Positions 25,419 through 34,113 of a DNA stretch of 64,000 nucleotides are shown here, piece after piece. Source of the stretch: Paraburkholderia sprentiae WSM5005 (GTDB taxonomy: Bacteria; Pseudomonadota; Gammaproteobacteria; Burkholderiales; Burkholderiaceae); the NCBI RefSeq assembly GCF_001865575.2, contig NZ_CP017563.2, forward strand, positions 806,001 to 870,000, given 5' to 3'. Within the stretch, counting starts at the first letter, position 1; every line of letters starts with the position of its first letter. The position numbers and the translations under genes are program-made. A model generated the notes under the pieces. The model did no database searches and was not told the origin of the DNA. It saw only the letters and a program-made list of their open reading frames with translations.

Positions 25419-26242
25419 TCACAGGTAAGCGGACAGTCACTAACGTCCTTGAACGGCGGCAGCTGGGCCGAACCCGGACCGATAGCTGAATTGAGAACCG
25501 CTTGCCGGCCCGCAGCGGATGATCGTCGCAAGTCGACCCGTTTCTGCCAGTCGATCCGTGGCGGTTCCAAGGGCCGGTGTCTGAGCACAACGGCCATTTC
25601 CTGGTCGGGTGCCGTTGGGCGAGGTCACCGATAGGAAAGTGGCATTTCGACCGAGGCGCCCAGCGACTTATGTTCGGAGACCATCCACCATGGCCCCGGC
25701 CACCCGGACATCTCTCGCAAGATAAGTGCGGTAGGTAACATAGGCACGTCGCACTTTCGAAATCGTAACCTATCATTTTCTGACCGAATCACTTTCGAAA
25801 ACGAAACAGGCTGCTTCATTCTGCAGTGTTCAACGTGACCTCGCCGTGCGAAAAATCTTCGGCGAGTAGCGCGTGCATCGACTTTTGTGTTGGCCGACGA
25901 AATCCAGACGGTATGTCTGCCGCGACTAACGAAATCAGACATGAAAGGAAAGGGTGTCAAGACAGGGGCGGCGTTGTTTCCCGTTCAAGGAGTTATTTTC
26001 GAAAACGAGCATCGCTTTAAGGCAGCAAAAATCAGCCAATGGCTTCGCTGTCGGACAGTATGCAGATCCACCATTGGGACCACGTGTTATTAACCGTTAG
26101 GGGACCTGCACCGCTGAACCCTAGCTGCGTTGCTCGTTTCCCATTAAACGACCAGAGCAGGACGGAGGCTTCGTGTCGTGTATGGCACGTGGTCGCCCAT
26201 TTGTGTTGATCTCTGTTCCAGCACGGCAAATGATGAGACGTT
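25419..26242. other. 824-bp gene-poor stretch
   Basis: Holds one copy of the 74-bp repeat (25466-25539) followed by lower-GC sequence. Short open frames around 25887-26093 lack ribosome sites and domains. No confident gene. Confidence 0.5.
25466..25539 (+). repeat. 74-bp dispersed island repeat, copy A
   Basis: Starts GGCCGAACCCGGACCGATAG and ends GTCGCAAGTCGACCC. The same unit occurs at 28273-28346 and 33230-33303 in the same orientation, with only a few differences. Each copy lies between genes, downstream of debris. Consistent with a non-autonomous intergenic repeat or a small insertion scar. Confidence 0.85.
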
Positions 26243-26542
26243 ATGCTATCGGAGCGCAGGTTTAAATCTCGCGACGCGATCGTTCAGCACGGTATACGCC
26301 GTTTTAAGACTGAACCTTTTGCTCCGATCACGAATTATCACGCCGCGATCTTGGCTACGGCAGAGCGTGATCGCGGGGGTGAAATAGAAGTAGTAAAGCT
26401 AATGAACACAGTTGTAGATTCATTTCTATCAACTCTTGATTTCTTCCTTAGCAGCCATCGCTATGAAGAAGCTGGTGCAAAGGATTTCATCATTCGGAGA
26501 ATGCCATGGCAGGGGCGAGTGGAAGCGACGAAGATATGGTGA
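26243..26542 (+). CDS. Hypothetical protein, low support
   Basis: A 99-residue frame beginning MLSERRFKSRDAIVQHGIRR with a hydrophobic stretch VVDSFLSTLDFFLSS near residue 65. It has only a weak ribosome site and overlaps the start of the glycine-rich gene by 37 bp in another frame, which could couple their translation. No domain is recognised. It may be a real small gene of low-GC accessory origin or a chance frame. Confidence 0.3.
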   Translation: MLSERRFKSRDAIVQHGIRRFKTEPFAPITNYHAAILATAERDRGGEIEVVKLMNTVVDSFLSTLDFFLSSHRYEEAGAKDFIIRRMPWQGRVEATKIW

Positions 26543-27657
26543 CAGGGCGCGTAAATCGAGCAGAAGGCCTGACAAGACTTTGGGCGCAGGTGCCCCCCGG
26601 GCAGCCAAACTTTGGCGGACCTGCGATCTTTGTCGTGGAGGTGGCACGCAACAAAGACGACGATGCCGATTACGGCGACGGAGAGACTTTCACCCCCGCT
26701 AACGCATGCGACGGACTTGTGGCCGTGGGTTGGAGCGGGAACGGTGCACTGGGCACCGGTGCGGGGGTGGTAGGCAAAGGGGGGGCAAACCAGGGTGCCG
26801 GCGTGATCGGATTCGGCAGCGGCACCAAAGATGAAGACGGGTCTGGCGGTATCGGTGTCCAAGGTGTCGGTGGCTCGTCGAACCAGGCTTATCCTGGACC
26901 AATCGTTCCACCCGGTGCCGGCGTTGTCGGGCTAGGGGGAGCGAACGTCACACTCCAAAATCGCGCCCGTCTTCCGCACGCTCCCGGCGTCATTGCAATG
27001 GGTGGCGCGCAAGGGCCAGTGCCTGAGCTCACAGAGACGGGTGGTGTAGGCGTGTGGGCAAAGGGGGCGGATGCGGACGCGGCTATGCAGACGCCGCTCG
27101 ATGCAGACGGAATTGGGACGCCTGGCCCTGACGTGGTGGTCGGACCTCCTGGGCCGGAGGCTGGCGTATTTGCGCGTGGTGGTGTGTCAACCAACCCGGC
27201 CATTTCCAATCTCGCTGCGGCGGGGGTGATTGGGCTGTCAGGGGGCATGGTGCCCAACCCGAGTATCGGCGAAACCGGGGGCATTGGCGTCTTCGGCGCT
27301 GGGCCGACCGGAGTGCGTGGTCAGGGCGACGTCGGCGCCGGAGTCCATGGTGTTGGTCACGGAAACGAATGTCGCGGCGGACAGTTCGAATCGGCTCATG
27401 CGGCCCAGTTGCGGCTCACTCCGCAAAAGTCGAAGGGCCCATATCCAGCCACTATTACAAATCATCAAACCGAGGCCATCGCTAACGGACTACGGGGGAC
27501 TATGCGACTACCGAGGGACGGACAAGGCGGCGACCTGCTCGCCCTGACGAACGACACTGGATTATGCACACTGTGGTTTTGTGTGAAAGGTGGGAACGGC
27601 ACCCCAGCGCGATGGGCTCAGGTGCTACTCGGCGACCCTTTTGATGGCATCGCCTAG
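26506..27657 (+). CDS. Glycine-rich repeat protein of unknown function
   Basis: 383 residues. After a 60-residue N-terminal segment (GLTRLWAQVPPGQPNFGG) the middle, residues about 70-300, is built from loose repeats of the form GAGVxGxGG (GAGVVGKGGANQGAGVIGFG, GAGVVGLGGAN, GAGVHGVGHG), suggesting a beta-helix or fibre-like fold. The last 85 residues form a distinct ending (RGGQFESAHAAQLRLTP to LWFCVKGGNGTPARWAQVLLG) similar to terminal modules of other predicted beta-helix fibre proteins. No signal peptide. GGAG precedes the ATG. Possibly a tail-fibre-like or cell-surface protein; function is not known. It lies between yedK and the yedK remnant. Confidence 0.75.
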   Translation: MAGASGSDEDMVTGRVNRAEGLTRLWAQVPPGQPNFGGPAIFVVEVARNKDDDADYGDGETFTPANACDGLVAVGWSGNGALGTGAGVVGKGGANQGAGVIGFGSGTKDEDGSGGIGVQGVGGSSNQAYPGPIVPPGAGVVGLGGANVTLQNRARLPHAPGVIAMGGAQGPVPELTETGGVGVWAKGADADAAMQTPLDADGIGTPGPDVVVGPPGPEAGVFARGGVSTNPAISNLAAAGVIGLSGGMVPNPSIGETGGIGVFGAGPTGVRGQGDVGAGVHGVGHGNECRGGQFESAHAAQLRLTPQKSKGPYPATITNHQTEAIANGLRGTMRLPRDGQGGDLLALTNDTGLCTLWFCVKGGNGTPARWAQVLLGDPFDGIA

Positions 27658-27768
27658 ACACTAAGCTTGCTCGATAAGTCTCGCGCTTTTTTACACGCTC
27701 GTCGGGCGCGAAAGAAAGCGAAAAGCCACTTCGGGACGGTTCGCGTCGGTCGCATAGTCCGCACGTCG

Positions 27769-27945
27769 TTAAGTCGCCACCCGATGCTCGTAGAAGGGCC
27801 GATAGCGATCATCCAGAAATTCGCAGGGTCCGAATTCAGCCACGCACCAACATTATTCGGCTCGATCGGGACGATGCAGCGGTCGTGGCCAGACGCGACG
27901 ATCTCCTCGGGCGGCTCGTCGGTGATGTCCGCAAAGGAACGAAAG
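27769..27945 (-). pseudogene. Remnant of a second yedK
   Basis: The minus strand reads SFADITDEPPEEIVASGHDRCIVPIEPN and AWLNSDPANF, closely matching the C-terminal part of the intact YedK (AITDEPPAEIASAGHDRC). It then loses about 20 bases and continues in the next frame as LDDRYRPFYEHRVAT and a stop at 27769-27771. The first 200 residues, including Cys2, are absent. So this is a second, independently diverged copy (not a recent duplicate) inactivated by truncation and frameshift. Confidence 0.85.
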
Positions 27946-28272
27946 TCCGAAAAACGGGGAATGGACGTACAGGCATTCAAATCGTCGATCCAATCGCCGA
28001 GTTAACTTCCGCTAAAAGTTGAACACTTGTTCGTCAAAACCTGAGCCGCCGGTGGCACTGAGAGGCTTCGGACGTCTTTGCTTGGGAGCGAGAGCAAGCC
28101 GACGTCCCAAGTGGACTTCCGGTCCGCGACAGAATATTGTTGTTTGTAAATGGATAATCCAAGGGAAGGGGTAGCCGAGAGAACTCCCTCCTACGACGCG
28201 CGGATGGGCCGTTGTTCGACTCTAGGCGACGCTCGAACGTCCGGACTGCGGCGCGGGTGAATGACCGCAGAT

Positions 28273-28346
28273 GGCCGAACCGGGACCGATAGCTGAATTG
28301 AGAACCGCTTGCCGGCCCGCAGCGGATGATCGTCGCAAGTCGACCC
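28273..28346 (+). repeat. 74-bp dispersed island repeat, copy B
   Basis: Same orientation and length as copy A at 25466-25539, differing at a few positions (GAACCGGGACC in place of GAACCCGGACC). It ends CGCAAGTCGACCC before unrelated sequence. Confidence 0.85.
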
Positions 28347-28548
28347 ACTGCCGCCGTTCGACGCGGCGCCGCGTCAACGGCTGCTTCGCGGAGTATTACC
28401 GACCTTCGTGACTCCATCCAAGCGTGCGGGCCACACGCCGGTGGCGCAATGGGATCTTCGAGCCAGCAGCACGGAAGACCAACACGCTAGACCGTATGCG
28501 ACGCCGCTTGGCAGTTGGAGAGCCTCTAGCGCAGGCAGTGCGTGCGCA

Positions 28549-30303
28549 TTACGGCAGCGCGAACACAACAATCGCGTCGCCGCGCTTGTAGTCGAGTAGC
28601 TGGTTGCCGCCCGCCGCAACCGCCACATATTGCTTGCCGCGCACCGAGTACGACACCGCTGGGGCGTTGACGCCGGCGCCGCACTGGAACTCCCACAACT
28701 TCTTGCCGGTGCGCGCATCAAATGCGCGAAACAGGCCGTTGCCTTCTCCATTGAAGACGAGATTGCCCGCCGTCACCAATACGCCGCCGATCAGCGGCTG
28801 ATCGGTTTTAAACGACCAGACGATCTTCCCGGTGTCGACGTTCACCGCTGCGAGCTTGCCCCACTGCTGTTCGCTCGGAATGGTCTTGAATGAACCGCCA
28901 AGCCACATCTTGCCGCCGCCCGGATACGGCGCGTCCTCGACCTGGTATGTCAACGGACGATGCAGGTTGGCCGCATACACGAGACGCGTCTCGGGGCTGT
29001 ACGCCGTCGGCGACCAATTGACTCCGCCGTTCGCACCCGGCAGCATGTGCGCGCCCTGCGGCGTTGGCAGCGTCCACATGTTCTCTTGCGGGATCATCGC
29101 CGGCGAGAAGCGGATTAACTGGCCCGATGCGCGATCATGCACATAGACATGCCCGGTCTTTCCGGCATGGATTACCCCAGATACCATGCGTCCGTCGCGG
29201 TCGCGCACATCCACCAGGATTGGCGGGCTCGCCGCGTCGAGGTCCCACACGTCATGCGGGATGTACTGGTAGTGCCACTTGTACTTGCCGGTGTCGAGGT
29301 CGACCGCCACCATCGAGTCGGTAAACAGATTGTCGCCGGGACGTATTGCGCCATAAAAGTCAGGCGAGGGGTTCCCAACCACGAAGTACACCGTGCGCGT
29401 TTTCCGGTCGATCGCTGGCGTCATCCACACGCCGCCGCCGAGCGTCTTGTAGAAGTCGCTACCCTTCTCAGCAAGTTGCTTCTTCTCGGCATCGATATTG
29501 CGTTTAAGGTCCCGGCCGGTCGCATCCCGGGTCGCCCACACGCCTTCCTGTCCGGATTCGGGAATCGTGTAGAAGGTCCAAAGCAGTTGACCTGTGTTGG
29601 CGTCGAACGCTTTCAGGGAGCCGCGAACGCCGTACTCACCCCCGTTGATGCCAATCAGTACCTTGCCATCGACCACAATCGGCGCCATCTTCTCGCTGTA
29701 GCCCAGCTCGGGATCGCCGACCACGATATCCCACAGAAGTTTGCCGGTCCGGGCGTCGAGCGCCACCAGCTTTGCGTCGAGCGTGCCCATGAATAGTTTG
29801 TCGCCGTAGATCGCCACGCCGTGGTTGGTCGGTCCGCAGCAGAAGGCAGTAACGGGTCCCAACTTGTGCTGGTAGTGCCATAACTCCCGGCCGGTCGCCG
29901 CATCGATCGCATAGACATGATCGAACGACGTGGTCAGGAACATCACGCCGTTCACCACCAACGGTGAGGTTTCGAGTGGTCCGTTGACCGCCGTCTGGAA
30001 GACGAATGCCGGCTTCAGTTTCGCCACGTTCGTGGTATTGATCTGTGCGCCCGGGTAGTAGCGCGTCTGATCATACGAGCCGTTGGGAAGCAGCCAGTCC
30101 GCCACGTTGGACGCGGCGGTGTCCAACTGGCTTTGCGTGACTGTCGGGCGTGGCGACGCCGACAGGAGCATATCGGCCGACCCGCCTGTGACCTCGGGCC
30201 CTGCAAGGGCGCCGGCTGGCGCCACCGTCAGCGTAGCCAGGAAGGCGAATACGAACGTTCGACGAAGTCTGCTATCGCGCCTTGTATGGGCGTTGGGCTG
30301 CAT
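28549..30303 (-). CDS. PQQ-dependent alcohol dehydrogenase, secreted
   Basis: A 584-residue eight-bladed quinoprotein. A signal peptide covers about residues 1-34 (ends GALA-GPE). PFCCGP-type vicinal cysteines ([11 protein letters not shown]) sit over [15 protein letters not shown] carries the catalytic Asp. The W-motif repeats ([43 protein letters not shown]) are plain. No cytochrome c domain is fused, so a separate electron acceptor is needed. The start at 30303 is supported by GAGGAGG 7 bases upstream. An Asp two residues after the catalytic Asp occurs in lanthanide enzymes but also in glucose dehydrogenases. No PQQ synthesis genes are in the window. Confidence 0.87.
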   Translation of the reverse strand: MQPNAHTRRDSRLRRTFVFAFLATLTVAPAGALAGPEVTGGSADMLLSASPRPTVTQSQLDTAASNVADWLLPNGSYDQTRYYPGAQINTTNVAKLKPAFVFQTAVNGPLETSPLVVNGVMFLTTSFDHVYAIDAATGRELWHYQHKLGPVTAFCCGPTNHGVAIYGDKLFMGTLDAKLVALDARTGKLLWDIVVGDPELGYSEKMAPIVVDGKVLIGINGGEYGVRGSLKAFDANTGQLLWTFYTIPESGQEGVWATRDATGRDLKRNIDAEKKQLAEKGSDFYKTLGGGVWMTPAIDRKTRTVYFVVGNPSPDFYGAIRPGDNLFTDSMVAVDLDTGKYKWHYQYIPHDVWDLDAASPPILVDVRDRDGRMVSGVIHAGKTGHVYVHDRASGQLIRFSPAMIPQENMWTLPTPQGAHMLPGANGGVNWSPTAYSPETRLVYAANLHRPLTYQVEDAPYPGGGKMWLGGSFKTIPSEQQWGKLAAVNVDTGKIVWSFKTDQPLIGGVLVTAGNLVFNGEGNGLFRAFDARTGKKLWEFQCGAGVNAPAVSYSVRGKQYVAVAAGGNQLLDYKRGDAIVVFALP

Positions 30304-30661
30304 AGTGACCTCCTCGGGACGAGGAAACGTTCGGATCCGAACCAAGGGCAGAACAACCCAATAAGTTTAGGTTGCGTGTACGACACCGACAAACTTCAAT
30401 AAACAAAAGACCTGAAGACCCGGACGAGTCGTCGCCCCGGCGCGGCCTTAACGGCGGCTTCCAAGGTTCAGCTGACGTTCGGGTGTCCTTGCGAATGCAC
30501 GGGCGGATGACCGTACCTGGCCGAACTGTGACGGTCGCAGCTGGTGGGATGGTCCGAAGTAGCCTGCTGGCCAGCAGGCTGCCTTCGTCTGTTCCGCATC
30601 CGGCGCAGGCGCGCACGCGATCATCTGCTGCGCGCGCAATAGTGGCGTAGCGCAAGCGGTG
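30304..30661. other. Spacer with a perfect 20-bp palindrome
   Basis: 358 bp between two minus-strand genes. AGCCTGCTGGCCAGCAGGCT at 30561-30580 is perfectly self-complementary. It could form a strong hairpin after the NHL-repeat gene, although no T-run follows, or act as a protein-binding dyad upstream of the PQQ dehydrogenase. The promoter of the dehydrogenase should also lie here. Confidence 0.55.
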
Positions 30662-31816
30662 TCACCACCACCATGGAAGCAACGCACCGCCATCTTTGCG
30701 ATCGGTGCGATCACCGGGGCGCCCCGCATCGCCGCCGTCGCGGTCCTCATCACGTTCTTCGCAGCGGCGCCCGGCTTTCGGCAGGCCGCTTACCTTGCGA
30801 ATGTACCCGGAGCCAGCGAAGAACAGATCGCCCTCGGGTCCAAACGCGAGCCCCCTGGGACCGCCTATGCTAGCTTGAGTGGCAAGGCCGCCGTCGCCGC
30901 CGTAGGAGTCCTGCCCGTTGCCGGCAATGGTTGTGACGATGCCGGTTTGCCTATTCACCTGACGCACGCGGGCGTTGAAGGTATCGCTGATCGTCAGATT
31001 GCCCGCGCAGTCAAACGCAATGTGCGTTGGGATGTTCAAGAAAGCATCGGTCGCCGCAATGCCATCTCCGTTATAGCACCCGGACGCCATCAAGCCCGCC
31101 CCCGAGCAAGGGGGCGACTTCCCGGCTACCGTGGTGATAGTGCCTGTTCTTTTGTCCACCCGGACGACCGTTGCCGGAGAGGGATCGACTATGTAGAGGT
31201 CGCCGTGCGGGCCAAAGGCGATAGCCAGGATGTAACTGGACGCAAGCTTGACGGCGGTCGTGATGATTCCCGTTTCGTGGTCCACGCGCCGGATGCGTGC
31301 TGCCGCCGAATCGGCGATGTACAGATCACCTTCCCGGTTCAGGGCCACGTCGGTTGGGAACAGCGCGGCCTGAGTGGCCGGCCCCCCGTCGCCGCGGTTG
31401 GCGCTGCCAACGCCCGGACCTGCAACAGAAGTAATGATCCCCGTTTTTCGATCCACCCTTCGCACGACTCCGACGTATGGATCCGCAACGAACACATTGC
31501 CTGCTCGGTCAACCACAACCCCTGACGGATAGTCGAGACTGGCGTTCGTCGCTGGGCCGCCGTCGCCGCTGTAGCCTTCTTGCCCGTTGCCGGCAACGGT
31601 CGTGACAATTCCGCTCTCGTGATCGATGCGGCGAACGACGCGAAATGTCGGTTCGGCAGTGTATATGTTTCCCCATCGGTCCAGCGCGATGGCTTCTGCG
31701 GCGATTCCGGCCGCACCTGCGCCGCCCTGACCGGGGCCCGCGACGGTGCTGATGATCTGCGCGGCGGCGGGGTTTGCCGTCGCAATTAGCAGCAGTGCGT
31801 AAAGGGCCCGCAACAT
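30662..31816 (-). CDS. Secreted NHL-repeat protein
   Basis: About 384 residues from MLRALYALLLIATANPAAAQ, a signal peptide with cleavage after AAA; an upstream Met at 31855 is also in frame. The body has about six NHL/teneurin-type blades of the pattern GIVTTVAGNGQ-GYSGDGGPAT-ASL--P-GVVVDRAGN-YIAD. The C-terminal 45 residues are unusually Arg/Asp-rich (CEERDEDRDGGDAGRPGDRTD) and unlike the rest, suggesting a late frameshift or foreign tail. It precedes the PQQ dehydrogenase on the same strand, 358 bp away. NHL propellers serve in protein or ligand binding; the role is unknown. Confidence 0.78.
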   Translation of the reverse strand: MLRALYALLLIATANPAAAQIISTVAGPGQGGAGAAGIAAEAIALDRWGNIYTAEPTFRVVRRIDHESGIVTTVAGNGQEGYSGDGGPATNASLDYPSGVVVDRAGNVFVADPYVGVVRRVDRKTGIITSVAGPGVGSANRGDGGPATQAALFPTDVALNREGDLYIADSAAARIRRVDHETGIITTAVKLASSYILAIAFGPHGDLYIVDPSPATVVRVDKRTGTITTVAGKSPPCSGAGLMASGCYNGDGIAATDAFLNIPTHIAFDCAGNLTISDTFNARVRQVNRQTGIVTTIAGNGQDSYGGDGGLATQASIGGPRGLAFGPEGDLFFAGSGYIRKVSGLPKAGRRCEERDEDRDGGDAGRPGDRTDRKDGGALLPWWW

Positions 31817-31855
31817 GACAGCGATGCTCGGACAGAGCTGTGTTCCGTGCGACAT

Positions 31856-32345
31856 ACATCCTCCTGTTCGGTGTCACCGAATTGTCACGACTATTCAAGG
31901 AAAAGTCGTTGTCGCGGAACGCAGGATGTTGTGACCAGGGAAAGCAAGCCCGAAAGCCCCCAAACCGCCCAACACTTCATCTTAGTAGTGCGTTTCGAAA
32001 AGCAAATAAATTTTTAGGCTCCTCCCTTCGGGACGGACGCAATTTGCCGTGCTGTTGGGAAACGGAAATAGCTGGGCTCGGGCAAGCTCAGCCAGAGCCG
32101 AACGCACGGAACACGCTGGACTGCGCCGCCGAGATGCGTTCTTATGGCGGCTGGTTTGAGCATTGAAGATTCGGTGGCCAAAGGTGCTGAACCATCAGGC
32201 TTCGCGCCGTGCCATGGCGCTGCCTGACGACCGCGACCGGCTGCACTCGACCCACAAGGGACCTTCGGCTCGCCCAGCAGCGGCCATTCAAATATTGCAT
32301 CATTGGCAGCATCATCAACAAAAGTAATTGATTACCGACCCATCT
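31856..32345. other. 490-bp gene-free divergent region
   Basis: Upstream region of the NHL gene on one side and of a small gene on the other. It contains a stretch near 32165-32275 resembling other degenerate dispersed repeats (GCACTCGACCCACAAGGGACC also occurs, nearly, after repeat C at 33296-33312). No gene recognised. Confidence 0.45.
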
Positions 32346-32594
32346 ATGTCCCCAAACGAAATCAACGCAGGATGCTTTGAGCTATTTGATGCATGGTGTG
32401 AACGTCGTTCCGTTCGCCCTTTGCGACATTTGCTCTCCGCATGGCCACTGACGAGTGGCCTGACGGACGATTGGGGTGCACTTCGCGACGCTTTACGAAC
32501 AGTGCGAGCAGATTGTCGTGGGGAGATCCCAAATACGGAACTGGGTCGAGTTGAGGACTTGATCCGCGCTGTCGACTTCATCGTCTTTCGGTAA
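32346..32594 (+). CDS. Small hypothetical protein, immunity-like context
   Basis: 82 residues starting MSPNEINAGCFELFDAWCER; an upstream in-frame Met at 32328 adds six residues. Composition is normal for a folded helical protein, with several Trp, Arg and acidic residues and Trp-rich WGALRDALRTVRADC. No domain is recognised. It is convergent with a two-gene unit of similarly small proteins, one resembling DUF6966. Such strings of unrelated small acidic or helical proteins are common for orphan immunity genes, which is inference only. Confidence 0.5.
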   Translation: MSPNEINAGCFELFDAWCERRSVRPLRHLLSAWPLTSGLTDDWGALRDALRTVRADCRGEIPNTELGRVEDLIRAVDFIVFR

Positions 32595-32602
32595 TGAATT
32601 GC

Positions 32603-32821
32603 CTATTGACCAGCGTCGCCTGAAATCCAAGTTCGAACGACGACATCAACGGTGGCCGCAACAGTACTCCAATCGTCAGGATCGAGGCCGTGCGCGTCGA
32701 TCCCGTTCAGCGCTTCGGCAGCCAGTTGCTCCGAGCGGGCGGCCGACATGTTAAAGCGCTCTTGGATGAGCCTCGCCGTTCTTTGCAAGCTTTCCGAGCT
32801 GTAACGTTGAGTCATTGCCAT
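32603..32821 (-). CDS. Small helical hypothetical protein
   Basis: 72 residues: MAMTQRYSSESLQRTARLIQ then ERFNMSAARSEQLAAEALNG and an acidic C-terminus with WSTVAATVDVVVRTW. Largely alpha-helical by composition. It overlaps the end of the upstream gene by 10 bp, so the two are translated together. No family is recognised; it is likely a partner of the DUF6966-like protein. Confidence 0.55.
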   Translation of the reverse strand: MAMTQRYSSESLQRTARLIQERFNMSAARSEQLAAEALNGIDAHGLDPDDWSTVAATVDVVVRTWISGDAGQ

Positions 32822-33123
32822 TCGCCCGTTCTGAGTCTTCTCGCAAGGTCGTAAATTTCGCTACGAAGTTTATCGAAACGCTCGTTGTCGCCCACATCCA
32901 GCAGCACTCCGACGCCACCATTACTTCGCTGCAGAACCACGTCGTTCAGGCTGCCCATTCCTCCATATGCGGAAAGCAAATGTTCGAGGCCATAGCCATC
33001 CAGAGAGCGAATCAGCCTTGCATCCTTGGTCAACCATTCCGCCCATCGAACCTGTCCATAGGAGCGAAGCAATGCTTCCGCCTGATCGAGCATTTGGGCA
33101 AGAGAGTTTATTTCTGAATGCAT
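32812..33123 (-). CDS. DUF6966-like small protein
   Basis: 103 residues beginning MHSEINSLAQMLDQAEALLR. The segments WAEWLTKDARLIRSLDGYGLEHLLSAYGG (given here in part: YGLEHLLSAYGGMGSLND) match, by recall, a family of about 100-residue proteins of unknown function (DUF6966) often found beside polymorphic-toxin immunity genes. The C-terminal helix RFDKLRSEIYDLARRLR is also typical. First gene of a two-gene minus-strand unit. Confidence 0.6.
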   Translation of the reverse strand: MHSEINSLAQMLDQAEALLRSYGQVRWAEWLTKDARLIRSLDGYGLEHLLSAYGGMGSLNDVVLQRSNGGVGVLLDVGDNERFDKLRSEIYDLARRLRTGEWQ

Positions 33124-33229
33124 TAACCTTCCTCGACATTGAGGGTTGGTGAGAGTGTGATGTTTTATCCAAACGCAGGAGCACGCCGATTGTTAATGAT
33201 CTGAGCCGCGCTGTCGACTGACCGCTCCT

Positions 33230-33303
33230 GGCCGAACCCGGACCGATAGCTGAATTGAGCACCGCTTGCCGGCCCGCAGCGGAGGATCGTCGCAAGTCGA
33301 CCC
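33230..33303 (+). repeat. 74-bp dispersed island repeat, copy C
   Basis: Third copy, same orientation, differing at a few positions from copies A and B (GAGCACCGC for GAGAACCGC; GGAGGATCG for GGATGATCG). It lies in the 299-bp gap between the small-protein unit and the HisRS-like gene. Confidence 0.85.
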
Positions 33304-33422
33304 ACAAGGGACGGTCGAGGTAGCGGGAAGCGGACATTCGCGTCCTCACCCGACAGCGTATCAATCGCGATATGAGGCTTGCGATTGATCACAATCAAGC
33401 TGTTCCGCGTCGGGTGTGCTAG

Positions 33423-34065
33423 CTATGCGAGCCCTTGCGCTGTCATCGCCAGGAGCAGCCGTTCCGCGCCGATGCCGAAGCCCGCGCCTTCCCGATATGC
33501 CCCGCCGCCTACCACCTGCTGTTGCGCTCCGAGTTCGGTGCAGCGCATCTCGAAGCCTCGGCCGCTCAGATAGTAGCTGAGGCCCCTCCGAGCTGAGCCG
33601 TCGATTTCATAGCTAAGTCCAAGTGAATCAAAAAAACCAATCGCTATCTCCTGGCTACGCTTGACCGCCAATTCGGGATCGGGGCATAGATACTCGAATC
33701 CCAGTTGCGAGAATTCACGATACCGACCAGCTTGCGGTCGTTCATAGCGATAGCATCGAGCGATATAAAACAACATTCGCTCCTGTCGGCGCCCCAGCAG
33801 CTCCATACACCGCTCCTGGAAAAGAGCCGTCGCCTCCGGGATCAGGCAGCAGTCGCGTCCCTTTTTATCCGGGAACGCCCACATTTGGCCGATGATTTCA
33901 CTGCCGCCGGCCTTTTGAATGAACGTATCTTGCGACCACAAGGCCGGAACGATAGCCTCTTCTGCTCCAACGTCAATGAAGATAGCTCCGGAACTGACTT
34001 TCCAGAGCGCGTATTTGCGCGGCTTCCTTACCAACGATGAAACGGGTTCCGCGAATCATGGTCAT
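33423..34065 (-). CDS. HisRS-like catalytic-core protein, +1 frameshift
   Basis: Class II aminoacyl-tRNA synthetase core of histidyl type. It starts at ATG 34063-34065 behind a good AGAGGA site with MTMIRGTRFIVGKEAAQIRA and FRSYLH, meets TGA at 33973-33975, and continues one base later (+1) as DVGAEEAIVPALWSQDTF. Motif 2 is FYIARCYRYERPQAGRYREF, the histidine motif is RRGLSYYLSGRGFE, and motif 3 is GFGIGAERLLLAM, ending eight residues later. The combined length of about 213 residues has no anticodon-binding domain, so it is not a normal HisRS. A His-codon attenuator precedes it. It is either a recent pseudogene, a sequencing error or a recoded gene. Confidence 0.78.
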
Positions 34066-34084
34066 GAGAATCCTCTTCGGTTTA

Positions 34085-34113
34085 GAAAATAAAAAAGGCG
34101 CCTAAGGCGCCTT
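34085..34113 (-). terminator. Attenuator terminator before the HisRS-like gene
   Basis: On the minus strand AAGGCGCC-TTA-GGCGCCTT forms an 8-bp perfect stem with a 3-base loop, followed by TTTTTTATTTT. This is a textbook intrinsic terminator placed 20 bases before the ribosome site of the HisRS-like gene and after the leader peptide, so it must act as an attenuator rather than an end of a gene. Confidence 0.9.

Larger units (their letters stand above)
27658..28548. other. 890-bp region with decayed yedK copy and repeat B
   Basis: Contains the yedK remnant (27769-27945), the second copy of the 74-bp repeat (28273-28346) and no intact gene. The 3' part (28350-28548) leads into the stop of the PQQ dehydrogenase gene. 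Confidence 0.5.

Noticed and set aside
28549..30303. A firm call of a lanthanide-dependent (XoxF-type) enzyme
   Set aside because: The Asp after the catalytic Asp also occurs in calcium/magnesium-dependent glucose-type quinoproteins, and the overall sequence is not of XoxF type.
33973..33990. Programmed frameshift of prfB type as a firm call
   Set aside because: The codon before the stop (CAT) cannot re-pair well in the +1 position and there is no strong internal Shine-Dalgarno at the right distance, so it is only left as a possibility.
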